Source: Portulaca oleracea (taxonomy: Eukaryota; Streptophyta; Magnoliopsida; Caryophyllales; Portulacaceae). Taken from it: a stretch of 64,000 nucleotides of DNA. The stretch is from contig CM055877.1 of the NCBI GenBank assembly GCA_029582165.1, positions 9,746,855 to 9,810,854 on the forward strand. The letters are read 5' to 3'. Positions 43,182 to 54,484 of the stretch are shown here, piece by piece. Under the pieces are notes generated by a model that worked only from the letters and a program-made list of their open reading frames with translations, was not told the origin of the DNA and ran no database searches. Position 1 is the first letter of the stretch; every line of letters starts with the position of its first letter. The position numbers were made by a program, and so were the translations under genes.

Positions 43182-46100
43182 CTAGAGCTCGAACCAAAGA
43201 GGACCAAAGACAGGACCACCTCCGCGGTATTGTCCGCCCCAGGTGGGATCACCAGAAGCACCAAATAAGGCGTCTACGAAGGCGTTACCAGTCGGAGCAG
43301 TAGGGGGCAAGCCGCCCTGAGCAGATCCATGACGAACCATAGGAGGCCATCGGGATGAAGATGGAACATCTCGAGGAGAACTAAAACTCCTGAGCACCTC
43401 TGTATCACCTTGACTCTCGAGCATCTCTGTATCACCCGAGCCACCAATGATCTCCGTACCCGAACACTGCCAAGAAGCGAGCACCTCAGTATCACCGGAT
43501 CGGACAGGATTACCGCCTGTCGCTCGGGAACCGGTGGAACGTCGACCAGATCTCCCACTAGACTGGCGGCTCGCACGACGCTCAGTATGGTGACTCGATC
43601 TACGACTGGCATGGCCAGCAGAATGACCCCAGGATGGATGATCCGAGTATTGCAAAAGCTCCGTATCCTGGCGCTCAACGGACTGTCCACGGCTATGGGG
43701 AGTTGCCTCACGATCTCCCCCTCCAAATGAATGACCATGGCCATGAGACGAACCATGGCCCCCGAGACCGCCTGACCGGGAATGTTGTTCATCATCTCGA
43801 GAACTGTTACCATGAGCACCTCTTCCCCTACGTGATAGTTGTATATCACGAAATCGCTCTTGTAAAGTTAGGTCATCAGACGAGCTAACAGTCCATGTCG
43901 ATTGACCAGCAGTGACACGGCGACGAGAGGATTCGCCACGTTCGAGATTACGGAAATCCCCAATTGAAAAGCGAGGAGGTTCGGGAAAACGTGGAGGAGG
44001 GCCACGCTCGACACTAGAATGGCGAGGAATGATACCATAACCTCCACCGCCTCCTTGAGAATACGACTCAGAACCACCATAACTTCCACCACCTCCCTGA
44101 GAATATGACTCAGAACCAGACTCATCAGTACCGGAAGACCGAAACTCATTATGACTGGAGTCTGAATCATTGGGAGATCCTCAATAATGGCCCGAAAGGG
44201 AAAATCGACCTCGCAGATGTCGTCCATAAGAGGCACAAAGTTGACACAACTTCTTGAAGCTCCACAGCGAAGGCTGAAAAGAAAAGACAAGGAGACAGTC
44301 AGTAGAAGAGTTGTCGATAAAAAGGAAATTGGTAGAGAAAATAAAGACTCACCACCACCTCTGTATCCTGACCAGGATACCGGTCGACCAAAGTAACAAA
44401 ACCTGGGGCATCATAATATCGGGAAGGATCCACTAACTGCAAGGAAAGGAGAAGTGGATGAGTTCACCAAAAGTGACAAATGAACAAAAAAAAAAAATCG
44501 CAGCACGTACACGACGATGAGCCAAGCGATCCAAATAGAGCTCCACCACCCCTGCATGATACTCCTCATCATAGTGGGTAGCTAGCATACCCCAAGGGGT
44601 CCCGTGACAGGCAGCTACCCAATCCTCGAAGCTCAAAGATCTAGGGGCCATCATTTCGGCCGGAGGGTCTGCAGGAATCCAAGGATCATAGAAACCCAAG
44701 ATTTGGGAAGAGACTCTCTCGCCCAGAAACCAGACGAAGCCATAGGGACCTTCCAGGAGGATCCTTGATGTAGTAATACCATCAGCACGGATCCTCATCC
44801 CCGCCCCATCGTCAAGGTCTTCCCAAGGACTCCAATCCACATCCTCCTGATTTCAAAAAAAAAAAAAAAAAGGGAGAAGGAGAATTGTGAAACGAGATCC
44901 AATAAATAAAATCAAGCGCAAAAGAGGTACATACCGGAGTCGCATTATCCAGGAAACCGCGCAGGTTCTGAAGGGTGTCTGAGCCCCATCTGTCAGGACA
45001 GCCCATCGCCTTCGACCATCGGGTAGAGGCGAGGATGGCTTTCATAGTTGCTCTGGTCGTAGGGGCCAAAGCAGGGAAGTACTCATAAAGCCACACCTGC
45101 ATAAATTAGGATAAGTTGAGGAAGCAATCATGATGTCATAAGATGAGAAGAGTCTTAAGAGAGTAGTTACCTCTAAGACCTTCCACAAGCAAGGGCCATA
45201 ATTGTAGAATCGGGACTCCCTATTCGGTAAGTTCGTCCTACACCCCATGCGGAGACCCCGTACAAAGCAAGCATACGCCGCCTCTCCCTACTTCAAATGG
45301 CGGACGTTGTTTAAATCCACTAAGTTCTCTAGCCAGAAGAGATGAACGTCGTCTCCAGGATTGGCGAAGAAGGATGCGCCAATAAAATAAGCCAGGATGA
45401 TGCACATCCATTGAGCTAACGGAAGAGCTGGGAAACCCCGACAACGAATCGCCTCCCTGAAATGCTTATAGTGCAAGGGACGAACCGATTCTTGACCTCC
45501 CATCATGGGCCCAAAAAGTTCCAATGCCTGAGGAGAGCCTCTTTTAAAACCCTGGTTGAAATATAGGCGCTGAGTCCCCCAGGACAAGCCAGTAATAATC
45601 ACAAAATCCGTAGAGGTAACAGCCATCTCGCCAAATCGAAAGTGGAATGTATTGGTGGTGTCCCAGAAAAGCTCGCCAAGAGCTCTACCAGGACGGCGAG
45701 AGCGAGGCATTAACCATGCCTCCAAACACTGATAAAAGGGCAAGAAACCAGCGTGTTCCATGACGTCCCGAACAAAGTCGGCATGAGTTTTCAGAGTAGC
45801 CATCATTTTTGTGATTGAGCCACAAGTCTTCATACTATCGTCCTAAGTATGAAAAAAAAATTTGTCATCAAGTATTGGGGGCTAATAAAGAACTAGGCGA
45901 GAAAAATTCAAAAGGATACAGTCATGTTCCCTTCGAATTACACTCGCAAGGTTGACCTTCAGATCCTATTTTTGGGGACTTCATAAATCGAAAATTTTTT
46001 ATACACAACGATATGGTAAAATAACTCATTTTCCAAGACGGAGTTCGTATTAACATACATGTTCTTAATTCCTAATAATTTTTTTGAAACTTAATTCGAA

Positions 46101-46763
46101 AAAATCACAACATTTTCGAATTATACTCTAAAAGGAAAAGGTCATATTTTTATGAGAAAAATCTTGAGATTATTAATTAATCTTAATATTACACTCTAAA
46201 AATTAAACCGCACAGGAAATAGTGAAGGTCAAGAAATTTTGGGCCTCGACGCGCAACAAAGATTGTTCTAAAATAATTGGGCCTAGGGGTACAAGTCATC
46301 AAGCCCAAAGGAAATCGCAAGCAGGTATGCATACATGATTTTACGAGAAATAATTCGAGTAATTTTCGGTTTATACTCTAAAATTAAGAAGGAATAATTT
46401 TATGAGAAAAACCTCCGGAAAATGGTTAAATCCGGCGTTAAACTCTAAAATTATTAACATCAAGTCCACATAATATTTACATACACGTTTGGGCTAAAGG
46501 ATGCTTCAACGCAATTGGGCCTAAGCATGCAAATTAACAAGCCCAAGGATTATACGAAACATGCAGAAATTGAAATTTAACAAACATGAAAGGCTTACCG
46601 GGATTTTCAATCGCCGAAGCCACACATGTTCATTTGGATATTGTGTGAGGTTCGCCGTGTTAAATCCACCTTCGGGAAACCACTCTTTAGCAAAAAATGT
46701 GTGATGGACCCAGTTTGCGGCACGTGGTGCTACGTGACCACGGGGCTTCAAGGGTTGCGTCAT
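43182..46763 (-). pseudogene. Antisense plant-mobile-domain (PMD) cargo gene, 6 exons, two nonsense codons
   Basis: Proposed minus-strand exons: 46763-46599, 45842-45171, 45096-44935, 44846-44511, 44436-44353, 44273-43182. All join in phase 0 with GT-AG borders, giving 836 codons. The core resembles plant mobile domain proteins (MAIN/MAIL1 type): HAGFLPFYQCLEAWLMPRS, FHFRFGEMAVTSTDFVIITGLSWG, ALPLAQWMCIILAYFIGASFF. Later exons are Trp/Pro-rich; the last is a Ser/Gly/Arg-rich tail. Cellular PMD proteins act in heterochromatin silencing and genome stability; others are carried by transposons. Two stops break the frame (TAG in exon 2 near 45290; TGA in exon 5 near 44180, one change from CGA), so it is probably a recently dead gene. 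The first exon is the least certain. Confidence 0.8.
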
Positions 46764-46879
46764 TGTCAAAACCAAGATGCAAAACGAAAGAAGGGGAAAT
46801 CAAAATCCCGAGACCATACAAGCAGGTACGGAGCAAACCCCAAGTTTTATAAAAGTCGACCCGTAAATTGGAGCGGGTC

Positions 46880-47545
46880 AAACTCGGGCCCGGACCCGAG
46901 ACAACACCGCCAAGTACGGGGCCGGCTTTAGCCGATCGATTTCCAGAACCGATCCCGAGAACACCGAACCGCCCGAACAGAGGAATACTTGGCGGTATGG
47001 AGCACTGGCAAAGGGTAACGGTCAACGCTTCTGGGCTCGAAAACCGAGGAGCACGCCGTGCTTGACGCTCAGAAATTCAAAATCGAGACTCGGCTTGGCG
47101 CATACCTGCAGGTATCCTTGTCTCGGGTTCGAAATTTTCTGGCACGAAAAACGAGACAGTGGCGCCTTTCCGGTAGAAAGTTCAGATCTGTATACTTGGC
47201 GGTATGGGCTGAAGCTCCGGCGAGGCCCGACTGCGAGAACACCCTGCGCGAAAACCGAGACAGGCAGCTTATACCAGGCGGTATGCTGTTGAAATTCCGG
47301 CAAACAATGGACGGAAAATACGACCCAGTTTCGAAAAAAAGGCAACAAAACCGGCGGAAAGCTAAGCATACCTGGCGGTATTAAGGGCGGCGGGAGCTCC
47401 GGCGGCGACGTCGCTGGCCCGGAAATCGATAAGACTGACCCACCCGGCTAGGCACACCTGGCGGTATAGTGGGCAGGCGTGCTGCGGGTTTCGGATCTGA
47501 GCTCGAAAATCCGGGTCCGGCCCAGAGTACTAGGCGGTATGGGTG
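46880..47545. repeat. Palindrome-family cluster upstream of the PMD gene
   Basis: Cores at 46985, 47102, 47192, 47271, 47368, 47454 and 47527 (forms ATACTTGGCGGTAT, ATACCTGCAGGTAT, ATACCAGGCGGTAT, ATACCTGGCGGTAT), plus a weaker one near 46905. Spacing is 73-117 bp. The block is GC-rich and begins about 120 bp upstream of the predicted start codon on the minus strand. Confidence 0.85.
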
Positions 47546-47935
47546 GTGCCGAGGGTGGTGCTCGATCCACTTAGAGAGAGAAAGAGGGAGCTTAGAGAGA
47601 GGAAGAGGGAGCTTAGAGAAAGAAAGAGCAAATTGGATAATGTTTGAGTGGAGTGAAGACCCACTCTTTTATAGGCATATCCTCAACTTCCCACCTACCT
47701 CATCCTTAAATCCAATTGAATGACCCTTTGACCGGTCTAAATACGATTTGACTGGAAAGTTATTAGGAGGAGAATTCAAAACTTCTTTTGTTGTAATACT
47801 CCCTTAATAAATTCTTTTTTTAAAATCGAAAAATGAATGAAGACAAAAAAAAAATATACATATATTATTTTCAAGAGAAAATATGGAAATATAATTTCTA
47901 CATAACTCAGAAAATAATTTTAATTCGATTTGCGT
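47546..47935. other. Spacer with short AG-rich repeats
   Basis: Three copies of GAGAGAAAGAGGGAGCTTA-like sequence (47570-47632), then AT-rich sequence. No gene seen. Confidence 0.6.
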
Positions 47936-47939
47936 CCAC

Positions 47940-48185
47940 ATCGTCTTCAGAAAACTACAAAGACATCGGGAAAGACTGAGCTACATTTTCAACGACATCG
48001 GGAAAGACCGAGCTACATTTTCAACGACGTCGGGAAAGACTGAGCTACATTTCAACGACATCGGGAAAGACTGAGCTACATTTTCAAACGACATCGGGAA
48101 AGACTAAGCTATATTTTCAACGACATCGGGAAAGACTGAGCTACATTTCAGCGACATCGGGAGAGACCGAACTACATCAAGAAGG
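47940..48185. repeat. 34-bp tandem array before the 3' LTR
   Basis: Seven units of CGACATCGGGAAAGACTGAGCTACATTTTCAA type with single-base changes and small indels. Variable tandem arrays in this 3' untranslated position are known from Tat/Ogre elements and can seed satellites. Confidence 0.92.
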
Positions 48186-48234
48186 ATCGAAGACCTCCAG
48201 GTTATACTTTGATCATCATCTCACTCAGACTCGA

Positions 48235-48251
48235 TCAAAGTGGGGGCTAAC
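48235..48251 (+). promoter_or_regulatory. Polypurine tract of the Tat element
   Basis: CAAAGTGGGGGCTAAC lies directly before the 3' LTR. It would prime plus-strand cDNA synthesis. Confidence 0.8.
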
Positions 48252-49795
48252 TGTAGACACCCAAAAAGTGTCTCGTAATTATTATAGTTATTGTAATTAT
48301 TGTAAATATTTTTATTTTTCATTTTACTTTAGAAAAAATGCCAAGGAAAGTGAAGTGCGAAAAAATAAAAATAAATAAACCACAAAAAAAAAGACCATTT
48401 CCTTTTGGCACACAACCCAAGGCGCCTACGGGCTGGGCGGAGCAGGATCCGGCCCACATACCGCCAGGTATTGTGGGCGGATTCGCCAAACCCCTGCCAC
48501 TCACCGCGGGAAGCGTGCCCTAATTTGATCCGCGCAGCTGGGCCGAGATACCTGGCGGTATCATGTCTTTTTTTCCCCTTCATTTTTGACCTAAATTCCA
48601 AACCCCAATTTCTCCTATAAAAACCCCTCTCATCCCTCACTTAAACCCTACACCGAAATCACCCTGGCATATTGACACTTGGTGATTTCACTTTCTTCTT
48701 CTCCCCTCTTCTTCTCTCATTTTTTTTGCATACACTTAATTGGCATCGTTATTTTTCTCTATTCTTTCCCCATTCATATTATTTTGTAATTTGAGTTAAT
48801 CCTAAACTCGACCTAAATAATATGGATTGCTTGTGAATAAAGGTACGTTCTTGTTCCATTCTTTTGTTTCTTGAATTTATTTCTCGTTTTATTATTGCAT
48901 TTGTATGTAACTAAATAACACTAATTACCCTAATTAATACTCCGTTCTACTCTCGTCTTTTCTCCTCTTCTTCCTTCTTTTTTATCTAACCGGTCTAGTA
49001 AAGTCCGTTCGTTGAACGGGCGGATTCAGGAATTTTTATTCCCGAATTCGTAACCTTACCCCCGGATCCGAATCTCGTGGTTTGTGGTTTGTGGAGTCTT
49101 CTTTTTCTTGAGTTTATTAATTCTCATTCAAAAATTAATTGGCGACTCTCTCTTCTTTTCTTTCTTTTATTTCTCTTTTTCGGATTTCAGAAAGTTAGTT
49201 ACGAAAATACAAGTTTTCTTAGTTTTTTTTTTGTCCGAATCCCTAAGTTCGGAAGTAGGTTCCGAGGTCGGCAGAATACTGACGGTATACTGGCGTATTC
49301 GGCCCGACTCGACTTCCGGATCGGGCCATTTATTCTCGATTCTACCACGATACTGCAGTATCGCGCCTCGATCGGGTTCGAGTCTTCTTTTTTTATTTCT
49401 TCTCGTTTTTATTTCTTTTCTTTCGCATTTTACTTTCTGTTTCGGAAAGCTGAAAAAAAAGAGATTTTATTTTTTTTTCTTCTGTCTCGGAAACAGATCT
49501 CGAGGCCGGGGCGGGCGCAATACCTGCAGGTATTGCTACAGTAAACTGCCCCGAGCCAGTCCCAGGGTTCTCTGTTTGCCTTTTTTTTCGTTTCTTTCTT
49601 TTTTATATTCTGTTCACTTTCTGAATAAATAAAATTGTCAAACTTTAATAAAATCTAAAAAAAAGGGCGTTTATTTGAGTTTTAGTTTTAATTTGTTTAG
49701 ACGGAAATTCAAGAAAATCTTCCCAAAGAAAAGACACCCCTTTCGACTCGCCGTTTACCGCGAGGGATATCACGGGGATTTTCCCGGGTCCCACA
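48252..49795 (+). repeat. 3' LTR of the Tat element
   Basis: It pairs with 30450-31996. TATA box near 48616. Palindrome copies at 48458, 48548, 49276, 49350 and 49520. It carries an extra ATTACCCTA block near 48925 and differs mainly in the GC-rich palindrome islands. Confidence 0.93.
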
Positions 49796-51197
49796 GTAGT
49801 AAATGGATTTTCAAAAAGAAATTGAGGTCTGACGGTTCAATTGATAAATATAAGGCCAGACTTGTCATTAGAGGTTTTGACCAAAAGAAATGGATTGATT
49901 ATTTTGACACTTAATCTCCTGTTACGAAATAAGCACCATTAGAATGCTGATTGCGTTAGCTGCGATTTTTGATCTTGTTGTGCATCAAATGGATGTAAAG
50001 ACAGCTTTTCTTAATGGTGACTTAGAGGAAGAAATCTATATGACCCAACCTGAGGGTTGTGAAGTACCAGGTCAGGAGGATAAAGTATGCAGATTGAGAA
50101 AATCTCTTTATGGCCTAAAGCAAGCTCCTAAACAGTGGTTTGAGAAGTTTGATAGTTCTCTTGTGAAAAATGGATTTGTTGCAAATTTGTCTGATTCTTG
50201 TGTCTATTCCAAGATGGTAGGATCAGATTGTGTGCTCATATGCTTATATGTTGATGATATGCTGATCTTTGGTACAAATTTGCTTGTAGTTAATGAAATT
50301 AAAATGTTGTTGTCTTCTTTGTATGAAATGAAAGATATGGGTGAAGCTGATGTGATCTTAGGGATTAAAATTCGGAAAACCAACTCTGGTTATGCTTTGT
50401 GTCAGTCACACTATATTTAGAAAGTGTTAAAGAAATTTAACATGTTTGATGTGACACTTGTTAGAACTCCCTACGATCCCTATATACCTTTAAAGAAGAA
50501 CAGCGGTCCTAGTGTGTCTCAATCTGAGTATGCTAAAATTGTAGGAAGTGTAATGTTTTTGATGAACTTTACTCGTCCTGATATTGCTTATGCTGTGAGT
50601 AGATTGAGTCGCTACACTCATAATCCTAGTCAAGAACATTGGAATGCACTTCATCGTTTGCTTAAGTATCTAAAAGGTACAATGGATTGGTGTTTGCACT
50701 TTAATAAATTTCCTGCTGTTGTAGAAGGATATTGTGATGCAAACTGGATTTCTGATAATGATGAAGTTAGTTCTACTAGTGGTTATGTTTTTACCTTGGG
50801 TGGAGGGGCTATCTCGTGGAAGTCTGCAAAACAGACTTGCATAGCCCGCTCTACCATGGAATCTGAGTTTATTGCTCTTGAGTTGGCAGGTCAAGAAGCA
50901 GAGTGGCTTAGAGGTCTCTTAGCAGACGTGCCACTATGGGAGAAACAAGAGACACCTATCTCTATACATTGTGACTCACAGGCAGCAATTGGAGTGGCTC
51001 ATAACAGTGTCTACAACGGGAAAAGGAGACATATCCGTGTTAGACATAGTGTAGTAAGACAATTGCTAAAGCATGGAGTAATATCCTTGCAGTATGTGAG
51101 ATCCGAGAAGAATTTGGCGGATCCTCTCACTAAGAGGTTGACTAGACGAGTTGTTCTAGAGGCATCGAGGGAGATAGGGCTTAAGCCTATGGCTTGA
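49796..51197 (+). pseudogene. Copia RT and RNase H, after the Tat insertion
   Basis: It resumes the RT interrupted at 30449 (SKWIFKKKLRSDGSIDKYKAR). A 1-nt deletion and stops near 49911-49935 break it, then RT is open (VHQMDVKTAFLNGDLEEEIYM, SLYGLKQAPKQWFEKFD, CLYVDDMLIFG). A TAG at 50418 separates the RT thumb and RNase H ([62 protein letters not shown]), which is open to 51197. Confidence 0.9.
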
Positions 51198-51794
51198 AGA
51201 GGTATGGTGGATACCAATTATTTGGTCCAACGAAACCATATTAATCTTCGAGGTGCACTACATCCTTATCCCTATGGTGCAAAGTAGTGCTTCTAAGGTT
51301 GAGATTATTCTCTTAATGAATCCACGCCCTTTGTGGGGGGTGCTTGTGAGACGCACTGAAGGATTCACCGATTGTTTGTTGTAAGGATGACCTAATTGCT
51401 CTTAGTAATTCCATAGTCACATTTTGTGGTGGTCTATGTTGAGATAGACTTGATGGAATTACCTACGTAAGTGTGGAGGTTTGGTCGCCTTCTATGAGAT
51501 ATTTGGGCTATCTCTCTAGAGCACTTATGAGTCCCAACGTGTGCGCATGGCCATAAAGGCGCAAATGTTGTTATCGCGGAGTATGTTTTTCTGTAGGTTG
51601 ATACGTGTTGTGGGGGTCTCAATCAAAGTCTTCCAAGTTCAAGGCTTAATCCACTTGTTAGATTATTGACTGTTGCCTCACATCACTAATGTGTCAATTC
51701 AAATCGAAAGATATTGACATCTAAGTATCTGACCTGTTTTGCCCTGTTTTTCCTTTTCTTTTCTTGAATACTTTGTAAGCCATTAGTGGAGGAT
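51198..51794 (+). other. 3' untranslated region of the copia element
   Basis: 597 bp without genes, ending with a purine tract (AGTGGAGGAT) directly before the LTR. Confidence 0.75.
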
Positions 51795-52262
51795 TGTTGG
51801 TAATGGCTAAAAATAGTTTTCCTTTTTTAGTCATTCAATTGGAGTAATTGGCTAAATGTAGTTGTTTTCCTTTTTTAGTCATTTAATTTTGTGGTTCCCC
51901 CTTTTTATCTCCTTTTTAGTTCCTTTTTTTTGTGGCTGTTGGCTTCCAGTTTCTCCTATAAATTGGAGCGTCTGGAGGACTGTGTTCATCATCGAATACA
52001 ATTCTCTTCTCCTCTCCTCTCCTCTCCTCTCCTCTCCTCTCCTCTTCTGGGCACACAGTTTTGCATACACTATATCCTCGGCCACGAGTGCACGTGTCCC
52101 GGGATAATCTGAGTTAACCTTGGGGAGCAACCGGCAATTCCGATTGGCACCGAGGTCGGACCGTAATCGCTTTCAAGGCAGTGGTTTTTCCACGGCTCAG
52201 TTTTCTTGTGTTCTCCACAGCCTTCATTCGTTTCTTTCCCAGCAGCCTTGATTTTTCTAACA
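51795..52262 (+). repeat. 3' LTR of the copia element
   Basis: Complete 468-bp LTR (TGTTGGTAATGG to TTTCTAACA) with CTCCTATAAATTGGAG, a longer CTCCT microsatellite than the 5' copy, and the CCATG duplication after it. Confidence 0.9.
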
Positions 52263-53990
52263 CCATGCAAGTTCGTCATTGGGCCAGGTGTTACAAAGAG
52301 GGATAGCCATGATAGCCTCGATGTCGCAGGCAAGGAAATGTTGCTCCAGTAAGTTACGATTCCAACAGCCATAAACCTTCTCAATTAGCTCGCTAACTTT
52401 GGAGATATGGTGTTGCGCCTGATGTGGGGATATCACCTTAAAGGATGGGCCTCTATTCAACCATTTGTCCTCCCAAACTTTGATGTTGCTCCCATTACCG
52501 ACCACCCATCTCAACCTTGAATACGCAAGGTTTCGAGCCTCGAAGATGCTTCGCCAAGTACAGTATAACTTGGGTGGAAGCCCAGTCTTGCGGTAAAAAT
52601 GTTCCCATCCGGGTAATATTTGGCTTGTAGAAGTCTAGCAGCGAGAGATGTAGGGGATCTCTGAAGCCTCCAAACTTGCTTTGCTAGCAGAGCAATATTA
52701 AAGTCAACAAGGTTTTTAAAACCCATTCCCCCAAATTCCTTGCTTGAACATAGTATCGAGGGCCCGAGCCAGTGTATCTTACGCCTTCCTTGCTTTGAGC
52801 CCCACCAATATCGTGCAATCATTCTCTGGATATCATCACATAGGGTGACGGGAGCTTAAAGACGCTCATAGCATACACCGGGAGCGACTGAGCCACTGCT
52901 TTGATGACCACCTCTCGCCCTGCCATGAGGGAAACTTGTCGTCTCAGCCATTCAAGCGCTTGGCCACCATGCCTTTAACACAAATAAGGTCCTTATAGTT
53001 TGACTTCCCTACATGCGTAGATAGCCCAAGATACTTAGTATGAGACGGGACCTCTCTGATTCCAAAGATGTCGGTAATGACTTGCCTTCTCTCTTGCGTA
53101 ACATGCTTATGGAAAACAACATTCGTTTTTCCATAGTTGACTTGTTGCCCAGATGCCGTTTCATAAATGCCCAAAAGGTGTTTAACCATCCTAGCTTGGT
53201 CCTCAGAGGCTTTACAAAAAAGGATGGTGTCGTCCGCAAAGAGTAAGTGCGAAACTATAGGAGCCCCCCTGGAAACTTGGATGCCTTGAAGTAGTCCCTA
53301 GTTAACAGCATTTGACAGGAGCGACGATAAACCTTTAGTAACTATAATAAAAAGAAAGGGCGATAACGGGTCACCTTGGCGGAGGCCCCGGAAAGGGACC
53401 AGAGAGCCACAAACCGCGTCATTGATGATAAAAGAGAAGATTGACAACTCCATTAACCTCATTATAGTGTCTATCCAATTGTTGCAAAAGCCCAGCTTGC
53501 TCATAATCTCTGTTAAAAAACACCATTTGACCCTATCAAATGTTTTCTTCATATCTAGCTTGATGGACATGGGTCCATTTGCCTCGGCATGACAATGGAT
53601 ATGATGAAATAACTCGTAAGGCTACGAGGATGTTGTCACTGATGAGTCTCCCTTTTACGAAACCGCATTGAGCCTTCAAAATGATGTTTGGCAGGATCAA
53701 TTTCAGCCGGTTTGCCAAGGTTTTAGTGGCGATTTTTACCAGGACATTCGCCAAGCTGATTGGCCGATAGTCTCCCACCGACGTGGGGTGCTTGCCTTTA
53801 GGTATAAGAACCACCAACGTATGGTTCAAACCTTCCAGGAACGGGTTCCCATTTAGAATAGCAATAACTGCCTCAGCTACATTACGCCCGATAATGTGCC
53901 AGAACCGTTGGTAGAAATATGGGTTATAACCACCAGGGCCCGGAGATTTGCCGGGATGCATTTGAAATGCTGCCGCTTTAATTTCGTAAA
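52263..53990 (-). pseudogene. LINE retrotransposon 5' half: reverse transcriptase
   Basis: On the minus strand the frames read from about 53960: [76 protein letters not shown] (about 53380), LLFADDTILF (about 53225), NYGKTNVVFHKH, YWWGSKQGRRKIHWL, ending WPNDELAWC at the copia boundary and continuing at 27465. FADD is preserved but at least four frameshifts exist. No endonuclease is found, so the copy is 5'-truncated near 53990. Confidence 0.88.
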
Positions 53991-54020
53991 AAGTTATTCG
54001 GAGGTAACCCGATATTCGGG

Positions 54021-54292
54021 GAAATTGTTTTTTAGTACCTCAACTTTTCAAAACTCATTTCCTTAATTTTTGGTTAGTAATTATCAGGTGTTTTTCCGGT
54101 TATCAATTTTATTAAGTGACTGAAATACCCTTGTTCTTTTATTCTAGAAGAAATACCCTTGAAAAAGAAGAATAAGGGTATTTCGGTTACTTAATAAAAT
54201 TGATAGCCAGAAAAGCACCAAATAATTACTGACCTAGAAATTAAGGGTACCCAAAATGAGTTTTGAAAAGTTGGATATCAAAAAATAATTTC
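54021..54292. mobile_element. Foldback MITE with arms of about 130 bp
   Basis: The left arm (GAAATTGTTTTTTAGTACC..., TCAACTTTTCAAAACTCATTT, ATCAATTTTATTAAGT) is mirrored by the right arm with few changes, leaving almost no loop. No coding capacity and no convincing target duplication. It lies about 30 bp past the LINE end. Confidence 0.8.
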
Positions 54293-54318
54293 ATCAAATA
54301 TTGGAGTCCCAAACCAAT

Positions 54319-54484
54319 AACCTCGTTAACCCCGCCGTTTTTCTCGCTAACCCGCATTACAAAACATTGGTTGGCTATGTGCAATGTCAGTACGAAGACC
54401 GATTCACCACCCCCTTAGTCACTGTGTTAGGGCTGATTTCTTTTAACATGTGTTAGTGAGAAAAACGGAGGAGTTAACAGGGTT
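54319..54484. mobile_element. Small inverted-repeat element
   Basis: 33-bp ends (AACCTCGTTAACCCCGCCG... and complement AACCCTGTTAACTCCTCCG...), both continuing TTTTTCTC.CTAAC, matching at about 27 positions. Length 166 bp, non-coding. Superfamily unknown. Confidence 0.65.

Larger units (their letters stand above)
30450..49795 (+). mobile_element. 19.3-kb Tat-lineage Ty3/gypsy element with two antisense cargo genes
   Basis: It starts TGTAGACACCC, ends GGGTCCCACA, and is flanked by GTAGT on both sides (30445-30449 and 49796-49800). LTRs are 1547 and 1544 bp. The primer site is complementary to tRNA-Arg. The plus strand carries gag-protease, RT with a second RNase H and integrase, the Tat/Ogre arrangement. 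Between integrase and the 3' LTR lie two minus-strand genes with introns (DUF7745-like and PMD), long simple-sequence and minisatellite arrays, and many copies of a 14-bp palindrome. RT and integrase contain stops and a frameshift, so it is probably inactive. Confidence 0.93.
27466..52262 (+). mobile_element. Ty1/copia element inserted in the LINE, itself split by a Tat element
   Basis: It starts TGTTGGTAATGG, ends TTTTTCTAACA, and is flanked by CCATG on both sides (27461-27465 and 52263-52267). It is oriented plus. Copia domains run in copia order (gag, protease, integrase, RT, RNase H) with the Tat element (30450-49795) cut into the start of RT. Without the insert it is about 5.4 kb. The 5' LTR end, primer site and gag start are deleted near 27903. 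Confidence 0.92.

Noticed and set aside
47940..48185. CRISPR-like spaced repeats
   Set aside because: The units are contiguous with no unique spacers, in a plant retrotransposon. This is an ordinary tandem array.
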